Shown: piece by piece, positions 9,834-18,448 of the stretch | How positions within the stretch are numbered: position 1 is the first letter of the stretch | Layout: every line of letters starts with the position of its first letter | DNA from: Pseudomonas sp. P8_241 | GTDB lineage: Bacteria > Pseudomonadota > Gammaproteobacteria > Pseudomonadales > Pseudomonadaceae | Assembly: GCF_034008315.1 (NCBI RefSeq) | Contig: NZ_CP125377.1 | Location: 1,934,001-1,998,000 of the forward strand | DNA length: 64,000 bases | Direction: 5' to 3' | Notes under the pieces: generated by a model | Seen by the model: the letters and a program-made list of their open reading frames with translations, nothing else | What the model was told of the DNA's origin: nothing | Database searches by the model: none | Program-made: the position numbers and the translations under genes

Positions 9834-10760
9834 ATGATTGGCATAAAAAGCATTGCCAGCTACGTGCCTGCGAGCGGGCTGGATAACTATGCTCAGGGCG
9901 CGAAGTTCGAGAAGGATGAAGAGTTCATCCTCGGGAAAATCGGTTCGGCGTTCCTGCCGCGCAAGGATGCTACTCAGGAAACCTCGGACCTGTGTGTAGA
10001 AGCGGCCAATGCGCTGTTCGCCAACAACCCTCAGCTCGACCGTCAATCCATCGACGTGCTGATCGTCGTTACCCAGAATGGTGACGAAGAGGGCCTGCCG
10101 CACACCTCCGCCATCGTTCAGGACAAGCTCGGCCTGTCCACCCGGGTCGCCGCCTTTGATATTTCCCTGGGCTGCTCCGGTTACGTTTACGGCATCTACG
10201 CCATCAAGGGCTTCATGGAAGCCGCTGGCCTGAAGAACGGCCTGCTGATCACCGCAGACCCGTATTCGAAGATCGTCGACCCGGAAGACCGCAACACCAC
10301 CATGCTGTTCGGCGACGCCGCCACAGCGACCTGGATGGGTGAAGAGGCGGTCTGGCAGCTGGGCAAGGCCAAATTCGGTACCGACGGTTCGGGTGCACCG
10401 CACCTGAAGGTGACCGATGGCGTGTTCTACATGAACGGGCGTCAGGTGTTCAACTTCGCCCTGCTCAAAGTGCCGGCGCACTTGCACGAATTGCTCAATG
10501 AGTCCGGTCTGACGTCCCAGGATGTCGACGCCTTCTGCATTCACCAAGGCAGTGCGGCCATCGTCGATGCCGTGGCGCGGCGATTCGAAGGTGAGCCGGA
10601 GAAGTTCATCAAGGACATGGTTGAGACCGGGAATACCGTGTCGTCGAGCATTCCGTTGCTGCTGGAAAAACACATGTTCGACTCCACCTGGCGGCGTGTG
10701 GCGATCAGTGGTTTCGGTGTGGGCCTGTCTTGGGGATCGGCGCTGATTCATCGCTCCTGA
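9834..10760 (+). CDS. 3-oxoacyl-ACP synthase III (KAS III/FabH-like) at the flagellin locus
   Basis: 308 residues of the FabH fold. The catalytic triad can be placed: Cys114 in LGCSGYVYG, His237 in FCIHQGSA and Asn267 in ETGNTVSSSIP. In primary metabolism FabH condenses acetyl-CoA with malonyl-ACP; stand-alone KAS III enzymes also transfer or extend acyl groups in special pathways. Between flgL and fliC, related enzymes occur in flagellin glycosylation islands (orf3 in P. syringae), where they are thought to help make the acyl group on the glycan sugar. No glycosyltransferase or sugar-nucleotide gene is next to it here. Own transcription unit, closed by a strong terminator. Confidence 0.88.
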   Translation: MIGIKSIASYVPASGLDNYAQGAKFEKDEEFILGKIGSAFLPRKDATQETSDLCVEAANALFANNPQLDRQSIDVLIVVTQNGDEEGLPHTSAIVQDKLGLSTRVAAFDISLGCSGYVYGIYAIKGFMEAAGLKNGLLITADPYSKIVDPEDRNTTMLFGDAATATWMGEEAVWQLGKAKFGTDGSGAPHLKVTDGVFYMNGRQVFNFALLKVPAHLHELLNESGLTSQDVDAFCIHQGSAAIVDAVARRFEGEPEKFIKDMVETGNTVSSSIPLLLEKHMFDSTWRRVAISGFGVGLSWGSALIHRS

Positions 10761-10784
10761 CGCGTTAGTTATCCAACGCCAAAG

Positions 10785-10820
10785 AAAACGCCCATGACCA
10801 ACGGTCATGGGCGTTTTTTC
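10785..10820 (+). terminator. Rho-independent terminator after the KAS III gene
   Basis: A perfect 15-bp stem (10785-10799 with 10803-10817, loop AAC) runs into a T-run up to 10819. It isolates fliC from the upstream gene. Confidence 0.93.
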
Positions 10821-10894
10821 GTTCTGGGGTATTAGCGCAGGGCCTTGAAACCCAAGGAGTGGCACGTTGCTAGTAAAAAAATTCAAAAAAGCCC

Positions 10895-10921
10895 TCAAGC
10901 AACCTGCTTTCACGACGATAA
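10895..10921 (+). promoter_or_regulatory. Sigma-28 (FliA) promoter of fliC
   Basis: TCAA (10895-10898), a 15-base spacer, and GACGATAA (10914-10921) match the flagellar sigma consensus TAAA-N15-GCCGATAA closely. It lies about 80 bases before the fliC ATG, giving a leader of roughly 70 bases with a GAGGAA ribosome site. FliA itself is encoded at 40077-40817. Confidence 0.92.
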
Positions 10922-11001
10922 CCATTACGAAGGTTCTCTAGGCCATACCCGGCGGTTGCCAGGGCCGGAAGCCGCAGTACCCAACCAACGAGGAATTCGT
11001 C

Positions 11002-12765
11002 ATGGCTTTATCAGTAAACACCAACATTACGTCGTTGACCGTTCAGCGTAACCTGAACAAAGCCGGCGATGCTCTGGGCACTTCGATGACCCGCTTGTCT
11101 TCCGGCCTGAAAATCAACAGCGCCAAAGACGACGCTGCCGGCATGCAGATCGCCAACCGTCTGACCTCCCAGGTCAAAGGCATGACCGTTGCGATCAACA
11201 ACGCCAACAACGGTACTTCCATCGCCCAGACCGCTGAAGGCGCGATGCAAGAGTCGACCAACATTCTGCAGCGTCTGCGTGAGCTGGCCCTGAACTCCGC
11301 GAACGGTGACAAAAGCGCCGCTGACCGTGATTCCCTGCAACAGGAATTCACTGCCAAGGTTGGTGAACTGACCCGTATCGCTGCTACCACCACTTTCGGT
11401 GGTCGTAACCTGCTGGACGGTACTTTCCAGAACGTTGGCTTCCAGATCGGTTCCGACGCCAACCAGACCATCTCGTTCGGCATGAGCGACATCAGCGCTA
11501 CCGGCCTGAAAGGTACTTTCAGCGAGGCTACTGTAGCTGGCGCGACTACTACTCTGTCGGCTGGTGTGACTGGTAACGCGATCACTCTGCCAGGCGGTAC
11601 TCCAGCTACCACCACTACCTCTCCGCGTGTCCTGACCGGTACCGCTTTCGCTGCGCCAACTGCTAACGAAACCTTTGATATCAACGGCGCTACTGTCAAC
11701 ACCACTACTGCCGATGACATCGATACAACTCTTCTCGCTATCCAAAACGCTCTGACTACCGCAGGTAATACTGACATCACCGCTGCCAAAAACGGTGGCG
11801 GCACGGCTCTCGTCCTGACATCGGCATCTGGCGCTGCGATCAACATCGGCGGCACCACGACTTCCGGTCTGAGCGGCGGTGCTGTAACTGGTGGTGTCCC
11901 TACCACCACCCCAGCTGTCCCGGGCGCACTGACTGCCGCAGCTGAAATCAACATCAATGGTAAGAACGTTACTTTCGCTATCGGCGACGAACTCACCGAT
12001 ATCGCGGATAAAATCGACGCTGCCAACCTAACTGATAAGTTCGGTGTAACCGCTGAGGTAACCGACGGTCGTCTGCAACTGACTTCCACAGACGGCAAAG
12101 CAATCAAGCTGGGTAACGGCACTGGCGCAGCTGCCAACGGCGGCGCAGGTGCACTGGCCAAGCTGGGCCTGTCCGCTGGCACCACTGAAGCCAAGCTGAC
12201 CGCTGCTACCTCGGTAAGCCTGAACGGTACCGAAGTGAAATTCACTGCTGGTTCGACCATGGCTGACATCGTTTCGTCGATCAACAGCGCAAGCACTGGC
12301 GTTACCGCCAGCGTCAACAAGACCGACAACTCCCTGCAGTTGTTCTCCACCAAAGACATCACCATCGCTGATGGTAGCTCGGGTAACGGCCTGAGCACTT
12401 TGGGTCTGACCACTGCTGCCGCCGCGACCACCAAAGCCATCAAAATGGAAACCACCGTTGCCGACCTGAGCGTTCTGACTTCGGCTAGCGCCCAGCAGAC
12501 CATCCAGGCCCTGGACGGCGCGATCCAGCAGATCGACACTCAGCGTTCGCAACTGGGTGCGGTGCAAAACCGTTTCACCAGCACCGTTGCCAACCTGCAA
12601 AGCATCTCGGAAAACTCCACCGCAGCTCGTAGCCGCGTACAGGACGCCGACTTCGCTTCCGAAGCCGCTGAACTGACCAAGCAACAAACCCTGCAACAGG
12701 CGTCCACCGCGATCCTGTCCCAGGCTAACCAACTGCCATCCGCTGTTCTGAAGCTGCTTCAGTAA
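11002..12765 (+). CDS. fliC: FliC, flagellin
   Basis: 587 residues. The N-terminal D0/D1 (MALSVNTNITSLTVQRNLNKA to about residue 170) and C-terminal D1/D0 (from about 495, ending SQANQLPSAVLKLLQ) are conserved flagellin. The middle is Thr/Ala/Gly-rich and has three related segments: INGATVNTTTADDID, INGKNVTFAIGDELTDIADKI and LNGTEVKFTAGSTMADIVSSI. The last two clearly match each other and look like flagellin hook-IN (Flagellin_IN) units. This is the long flagellin class. Many Ser/Thr residues in the middle are possible glycan sites. Transcribed from the sigma-28 promoter at 10895. Confidence 0.97.
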   Translation: MALSVNTNITSLTVQRNLNKAGDALGTSMTRLSSGLKINSAKDDAAGMQIANRLTSQVKGMTVAINNANNGTSIAQTAEGAMQESTNILQRLRELALNSANGDKSAADRDSLQQEFTAKVGELTRIAATTTFGGRNLLDGTFQNVGFQIGSDANQTISFGMSDISATGLKGTFSEATVAGATTTLSAGVTGNAITLPGGTPATTTTSPRVLTGTAFAAPTANETFDINGATVNTTTADDIDTTLLAIQNALTTAGNTDITAAKNGGGTALVLTSASGAAINIGGTTTSGLSGGAVTGGVPTTTPAVPGALTAAAEININGKNVTFAIGDELTDIADKIDAANLTDKFGVTAEVTDGRLQLTSTDGKAIKLGNGTGAAANGGAGALAKLGLSAGTTEAKLTAATSVSLNGTEVKFTAGSTMADIVSSINSASTGVTASVNKTDNSLQLFSTKDITIADGSSGNGLSTLGLTTAAAATTKAIKMETTVADLSVLTSASAQQTIQALDGAIQQIDTQRSQLGAVQNRFTSTVANLQSISENSTAARSRVQDADFASEAAELTKQQTLQQASTAILSQANQLPSAVLKLLQ

Positions 12766-12784
12766 TCTCGGTATCGGTTGATTA

Positions 12785-12820
12785 ACGGAAGGGCGCGTTT
12801 ACGTGCCCTTTCGTTTTTTT
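12785..12820 (+). terminator. Rho-independent terminator after fliC
   Basis: ACGGAAGGGCGCG (12785-12797) pairs with CGTGCCCTTTCGT (12802-12814) with two mismatched positions, followed by a run of seven T. flaG starts only 18 bases later, so flaG probably relies on read-through from fliC. Confidence 0.85.
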
Positions 12821-12838
12821 CAGTTTTGAGGTGATGTC

Positions 12839-13183
12839 ATGGATATGAGCATTAAGCTGAACGCGCATTACCCTGCCGGTGCAACCCAGGCTGGCAGCGC
12901 CTCTGTCATTCAGGCGCAGCCTGTGGTCGAGAAAGACTCCGCGCCTGCGGACGAGACCCGGCGAGTTGCCCTGGAGAAGGCTGTAACCGATATTCGCGAG
13001 TTCGTTCAATCGACTCAGCGCAACCTGGATTTTTCCATCGATGACTCGACCGGTCGTGTCGTGGTCAAGGTGATAGCAACCGAAAGTGGCGAAGTGATTC
13101 GGCAGATTCCGTCAGAGACGGCGCTGAAACTTGCACAAAACCTGAGTGATGCCAGCAGCCTGCTGTTTGATACCAAGGCCTGA
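12839..13183 (+). CDS. flaG: FlaG family protein
   Basis: 114 residues; the FlaG domain is the C-terminal half (VTDIREFVQSTQRNLDFSIDDSTGRVVVKVIATESGEVIRQIPSE). GAGGTGATG stands 5 bases before the ATG; ATG 12845 is an alternative start. FlaG is a small protein found beside fliC-fliD in polar flagellates and is linked to filament length in Pseudomonas. Its molecular role is not settled. It lies between fliC and fliD as expected. Confidence 0.9.
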   Translation: MDMSIKLNAHYPAGATQAGSASVIQAQPVVEKDSAPADETRRVALEKAVTDIREFVQSTQRNLDFSIDDSTGRVVVKVIATESGEVIRQIPSETALKLAQNLSDASSLLFDTKA

Positions 13184-13206
13184 TCTGGCATGAAATGTGT
13201 TTCTGA

Positions 13207-13242
13207 CTGCCGTTAAGGCGCTATTCGCCAATAAAACGGCAG
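13207..13242. promoter_or_regulatory. Intercistronic hairpin between flaG and fliD
   Basis: CTGCCGTT (13207-13214) pairs with AACGGCAG (13235-13242), with an inner GGCG/CGCC stem around CTATT. There is no T-run. It could protect or expose the fliD messenger; function is inferred only from structure. Confidence 0.5.
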
Positions 13243-13264
13243 CCACAGGACAAGGAGAAAGCAG

Positions 13265-14629
13265 ATGGCGAGTTCAACGATTACCGGCGTGGGTTCGGGC
13301 TTCGATACCCAGGGCATTGTCAAAGCCCTGGTCGCGGCCGAAAAAGCCCCCAAGCAAACCCAGATTACCAACCAGCAAAAAGACACCACGATTCAGTTGT
13401 CGGCAGTCGGCTCGGTGAAGGGCGCGCTGGAGGCATACCGCACCGCAATCAGCAAATTGAACAACGTGTCTGCCTTCAACGGCTTGGCGGGTACTTCGTC
13501 CGAAGACAAGAACGTCAAGGTCACCCTGGGCGATGGCGCGTCCAGCGGCAAGTACACCGTCGTCGTGCAGGATCTGGCTACGTCCTCGAAAGTCACCAGC
13601 AAGTTGTTTGCGGGTGGTGCAACGGGCAAGGCCAACACCACTGATGAAGCGCAGACGCTGACCATTACCCAGTCCGGCAAAAGCTACGATGTGTCGATTC
13701 CGGGTGGCGCGACCCTGAGCCAGGTGCGCGAATCGATCAATACCCAGCTTTCGGCCCAGGGTATCAGCGCCAACATTCTGAGTGATGCCAATGGTGCGCG
13801 CCTGGTTGTTGGTTCCACCACCACGGGCGCAGGCACCGACATTACCCTCAGTGGCAACTCCGAACTGGCCCAAGGCTACGACACTGGCGTGGCGGCGAAG
13901 AACGCCAAGTACACCATCGACGGCATCGCGCTGGAGTCCACGACCAACAAAGTGACTTCCGCCATCAGTGGTGTGACCCTGGATCTGCTTGCCAGTGACA
14001 AAGACAAGCCGATCACAGTCAATGTGGAAAGTAACTCTGCCACCCTGAAGACTTCGGTGCAGTCGTTCGTCACGGCCTACAACGCCTTGATGACCAGCAT
14101 CAATACCCAGACCAAAGTCACCGCCACGGGCGATGCCTCGACCACCACGTCAGGCGCCCTCACGGGGGACGCATCGATGCGTCAGCTGGTGGCGAGCCTG
14201 CGCAGCGAGCTGGTCAACAGTTCGGGTTCGACCAGCATGACCGGACTGGCACAGATCGGCGTGACCACCGACCAGAAAACCGGGCTCTTGAGCCTGGATG
14301 ACAAGGCGTGGGAAAAAGCGGTGGTCAAGAGCTCTGGTGATATCGCGAAGCTTTTCACCGGCGACGACGGTTTGATCACCCGCATGAACAAGGCGACTGA
14401 CGCTTATGTAGGGACCGCCGGGCTTCTGGCCTCGCGTGTCACCGATCTGAACACCAAGTTGACCGACCTGACCACCCAGCAGTCGGACCTTGATCGTCGC
14501 ATGGAAAGTATGCAGACGTCCCTGACGGCCAAGTACACGGCGATGGATACCCTGATCGCCAAGCTCAACGCCAGTAGTTCGAGCATCATGACAACGCTCA
14601 ACTCGTTGAATAATCCGAAGTCGGATTGA
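13265..14629 (+). CDS. fliD: FliD, filament cap protein (HAP2)
   Basis: 454 residues with the FliD N-terminal domain (SSTITGVGSGFDTQGIVKALVAAE) and C-terminal domain ending in a long coiled coil (LTDLTTQQSDLDRRMESMQ, residues about 400-440). Five or six copies cap the filament tip and guide flagellin folding. AAGGAGAA lies just upstream. In pathogenic pseudomonads FliD also binds mucin. Followed by fliS after 131 bases. Confidence 0.96.
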   Translation: MASSTITGVGSGFDTQGIVKALVAAEKAPKQTQITNQQKDTTIQLSAVGSVKGALEAYRTAISKLNNVSAFNGLAGTSSEDKNVKVTLGDGASSGKYTVVVQDLATSSKVTSKLFAGGATGKANTTDEAQTLTITQSGKSYDVSIPGGATLSQVRESINTQLSAQGISANILSDANGARLVVGSTTTGAGTDITLSGNSELAQGYDTGVAAKNAKYTIDGIALESTTNKVTSAISGVTLDLLASDKDKPITVNVESNSATLKTSVQSFVTAYNALMTSINTQTKVTATGDASTTTSGALTGDASMRQLVASLRSELVNSSGSTSMTGLAQIGVTTDQKTGLLSLDDKAWEKAVVKSSGDIAKLFTGDDGLITRMNKATDAYVGTAGLLASRVTDLNTKLTDLTTQQSDLDRRMESMQTSLTAKYTAMDTLIAKLNASSSSIMTTLNSLNNPKSD

Positions 14630-14686
14630 TCCATGAGGGAAAACCTCGGGAATTGATGCCGGATGGCCTCGGCTTTTTGGCCGAAT

Positions 14687-14713
14687 TAAAGTTTTATGCC
14701 ACGCAGTCGACAA
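14687..14713 (+). promoter_or_regulatory. Candidate sigma-28 promoter upstream of fliS
   Basis: TAAA (14687-14690), 15 bases, then GTCGACAA (14706-14713): the -35 is perfect and the -10 matches 6 of 8 consensus bases with exact spacing. It is 47 bases upstream of fliS. Not proven; in P. aeruginosa fliDS is mainly RpoN-dependent. Confidence 0.4.
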
Positions 14714-14760
14714 AATGAACAGAGAGTTTTTTCGCCTGTAGCCTGTTACGAGGTAGCAAC

Positions 14761-15156
14761 ATGAATCCTATGAGAGCCCTTCGTCAGTATCAGAAGGTCA
14801 ATTCCCACGCTCAGATATCCGAGGCCAGTCCTCATCGTCTGATTCAGATGCTGCTTGAAGGTGGTCTGGATCGACTGGCTCAGGCCAAGGGTGCACTGGC
14901 TCGCGGGGATATCGCCCAGAAGTGCCTGTTGATCACCAAGGCAATCGACATCATCACCGGTCTGCGCCAGGGTCTGGATGCGGAGAAGGCCGAAGATCCA
15001 GCCTCGATCGAACAGCTCGACAGTCTCTACGAATATATGAATGCGAGATTGGTGCAAGCCAACGCCGGCAATGACCCGCAAATCATCGACGAGGTCGTGA
15101 GCCTGCTCGTTACCGTGAAAAGCGGCTGGGATGCAATCGGCACCCCACAGGCCTGA
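14761..15156 (+). CDS. fliS: FliS, flagellin export chaperone
   Basis: 131 residues of FliS type: RALRQYQKVNSHAQISEASPH followed by the LIQMLLEGGLDRLAQAKGAL helix and a four-helix bundle throughout. FliS binds the C-terminal disordered end of flagellin in the cytoplasm and delivers it to FlhA. GAGGTAG sits 7 bases before the ATG; ATG 14770 is a possible alternative. Its stop is close to the next gene, so the two chaperones are co-translated. Confidence 0.95.
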   Translation: MNPMRALRQYQKVNSHAQISEASPHRLIQMLLEGGLDRLAQAKGALARGDIAQKCLLITKAIDIITGLRQGLDAEKAEDPASIEQLDSLYEYMNARLVQANAGNDPQIIDEVVSLLVTVKSGWDAIGTPQA

Positions 15157-15173
15157 TGGCCGAGGATGACGTC

Positions 15174-15470
15174 ATGAGTCAAGCACTCCAACGGATCGAA
15201 CAAACCCGTGAAGCCTTGGTCGATGCCCTGGCCGAGCGCAACTGGGACGCCATCGGCGAACTGGATGCAGCTTGCCGGGAATGCGTCGAAGAAGTACTCA
15301 GCGAAGCACCCGTCGATGAAGACGCTGTTCGCAGCAATCTGGAAGGATTATTGGCGGTGTACAAAGATTTATTGACGGCGACAATGGGCGAGCGTCAGGC
15401 GATAGTCGAAGAGATGTCGCAGATGAACCAAGCGAAGAGCGCGGCAAAGGTTTACCATCTGTTTGGTTAA
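15174..15470 (+). CDS. FliT-like flagellar chaperone
   Basis: 98 residues from ATG 15174, which has a good GAGGATG ribosome site; an in-frame ATG at 15156 (104 residues) overlaps the fliS stop by one base but has no such site. The protein is all helical (LQRIEQTREALVDALAERNWDAIGELD, then YKDLLTATMGERQAIVEEMSQM), as expected for FliT/FliS' small chaperones that bind FliD. P. aeruginosa has a small gene in this place (fleP/fliS'). Assignment rests on position and helical pattern more than on motifs. Confidence 0.75.
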   Translation: MSQALQRIEQTREALVDALAERNWDAIGELDAACRECVEEVLSEAPVDEDAVRSNLEGLLAVYKDLLTATMGERQAIVEEMSQMNQAKSAAKVYHLFG

Positions 15471-15499
15471 TTAATCCCGCGGTTAATCCAGATATGTGC

Positions 15500-15513
15500 G
15501 CCATAAATTTGAC
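15500..15513. promoter_or_regulatory. FleQ-box-like site upstream of fleQ
   Basis: GCCATAAATTTGAC agrees at 10 of 13 defined positions with the FleQ consensus reported for P. aeruginosa biofilm genes (GTCaNTAAAtTGAC). It overlaps a weak sigma-70-like pair TTGACT (15509-15514) - 17 bases - TTAACT. Binding there would give autoregulation; inference only. Confidence 0.35.
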
Positions 15514-15645
15514 TGTGCACGGTTTTTTGACTTAACTAGTGTGGCTGGTTCCAGGTTTCAGTCGTCTTCAGGCATATCAGGCCTGCAAGCGTTTAGCTTG
15601 CCCCAGCATTTTGGGCATTGAGTTGACTAGGGAAGTTGCTATTGC

Positions 15646-17121
<1,476 letters not shown>

Positions 17122-17161
17122 CGCCCGTTTTTCAACTTGTTCATTTGTAAGCGATTTTTTT

Positions 17162-17178
17162 TAGGCACGGGTATTGCT
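17162..17178 (+). promoter_or_regulatory. Sigma-54 promoter of fleSR
   Basis: TAGGCACGGGTATTGCT has GG (17164-17165), 10 bases, GC (17176-17177), and keeps the GGCACG and TTGC consensus cores. It is 54 bases before the fleS start. This promoter is a known FleQ target in P. aeruginosa. Confidence 0.88.
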
Positions 17179-17231
17179 ACGTCCCTCGCAACGTTCCGTT
17201 TCACTGACGGTCAACCAAGCGAGAGAGCACA

Positions 17232-18443
17232 ATGCCCCAAGCCGCCCAGATGTCTCCTGTTCCTGATGCTTCGGAGTCATCGTCGTCCGTCGAGCAGGCG
17301 AGCCGGATGGGGCTTGAGCAGGCGTTCGCACTGTTCAATCAGATGTCCAGTCAATTAACCGATTCCTACAGCATGCTGGAAGCCCGGGTCACCGAGCTCA
17401 AGGGCGAGTTGGCGGTGGTCAGCGCGCAACGCATGCAGGAGTTGGCCGAAAAGGAACGCCTGGCCAACCGTCTGCAAAACCTGCTTGATCTGTTGCCTGG
17501 CGGCGTCATTGTCATCGATGCCCAAGGCATCGTGCGCGAGGCCAATCCGGCGGCTTGCGAGCTGCTCGGCCTGCCGCTCGAAGGCGAGTTGTGGCGTCAT
17601 GTCATCGCCCGCTGCTTTGCGCCGCGCGAAGACGACGGGCATGAAGTCTCCCTCAAGGATGGTCGGCGCCTGTCGATAGCCACGCGCTCGCTGGATGCCG
17701 AGCCCGGTCAGTTGGTGCTGCTCAATGACCTGACCGAAACCCGCCACCTGCAGGATCAACTGGCGCGCCACGAGCGTTTGTCGTCCCTGGGGCGCATGGT
17801 CGCTTCACTGGCCCATCAGATTCGCACGCCGTTGTCGGCGGCGTTGCTGTATGCGAGCCATTTGACCGAACAGGAGTTGCCGGTCGCGACCCAGCAGCGC
17901 TTTGCCGGGCGTCTCAAGGAGCGCTTGCACGAGCTGGAGCATCAGGTGCGCGACATGCTGGTGTTCGCTCGTGGCGAGCTGCCGTTGACTGATCGCGTGA
18001 CCCCTGGCCAGTTGATGCAGTCGCTGCAGGCTGCCGCGCTGACTCAGGTGCAGGATCTGCCGATCCGTTGGCAGTGCGACAGTCATTGCGGGGAGTTGCT
18101 GTGCAATCGCGACACCCTGGTCGGCGCGATCCTGAACTTGATCGAAAACGCCATTCAGGCCAGCGCCGGCGATTTGCGTCTGAAGGTTCATCTCTACACC
18201 CGTGGCAGCAGTCTGTGCCTGAGTGTCAGCGACAGCGGCAGCGGTATCGACGACGCCGTGCTGGCGCGTCTGGGTGAGCCGTTCTTCACCACCAAGACCA
18301 ACGGAACGGGCCTTGGGCTGACCGTGGTCAAGGCCGTGGCGCGTGCGCATCAGGGAGAATTGCGCCTGCGTTCGCGACTCGGTCGCGGTACTTGCGCGCA
18401 AGTGATTCTGCCGTTGTTCAGCGGCACCCAGGGAGTGGAGTGA
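17232..18443 (+). CDS. fleS: FleS, sensor histidine kinase of the flagellar cascade
   Basis: 403 residues, cytoplasmic: no membrane segment is visible. An N-terminal coiled region is followed by a PAS domain (about 80-170, DLLPGGVIVIDAQGIVREANPA), a HisKA domain with phospho-acceptor His195 in LAHQIRTPLSAAL, and a HATPase_c domain (N-box NLIENAI, G-boxes DSGSGID and GTGLGLTVVK). It phosphorylates FleR to turn on class III genes such as the flgF operon. What it senses is unknown; completion of an early export structure has been suggested. Confidence 0.95.
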   Translation: MPQAAQMSPVPDASESSSSVEQASRMGLEQAFALFNQMSSQLTDSYSMLEARVTELKGELAVVSAQRMQELAEKERLANRLQNLLDLLPGGVIVIDAQGIVREANPAACELLGLPLEGELWRHVIARCFAPREDDGHEVSLKDGRRLSIATRSLDAEPGQLVLLNDLTETRHLQDQLARHERLSSLGRMVASLAHQIRTPLSAALLYASHLTEQELPVATQQRFAGRLKERLHELEHQVRDMLVFARGELPLTDRVTPGQLMQSLQAAALTQVQDLPIRWQCDSHCGELLCNRDTLVGAILNLIENAIQASAGDLRLKVHLYTRGSSLCLSVSDSGSGIDDAVLARLGEPFFTTKTNGTGLGLTVVKAVARAHQGELRLRSRLGRGTCAQVILPLFSGTQGVE

Positions 18444-18448
18444 CGGGC

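Noticed and set aside
10855..10875. TGGCAC...TTGC upstream of fliC resembling a sigma-54 promoter
   Set aside because: Only 6 bases separate GG from GC; 10 are required. A good sigma-28 promoter lies just downstream.
13186..13201. TGGCATGAAATGTGTT between flaG and fliD as a sigma-54 promoter
   Set aside because: The -24 half is fair, but the nearly invariant -12 GC is GT.
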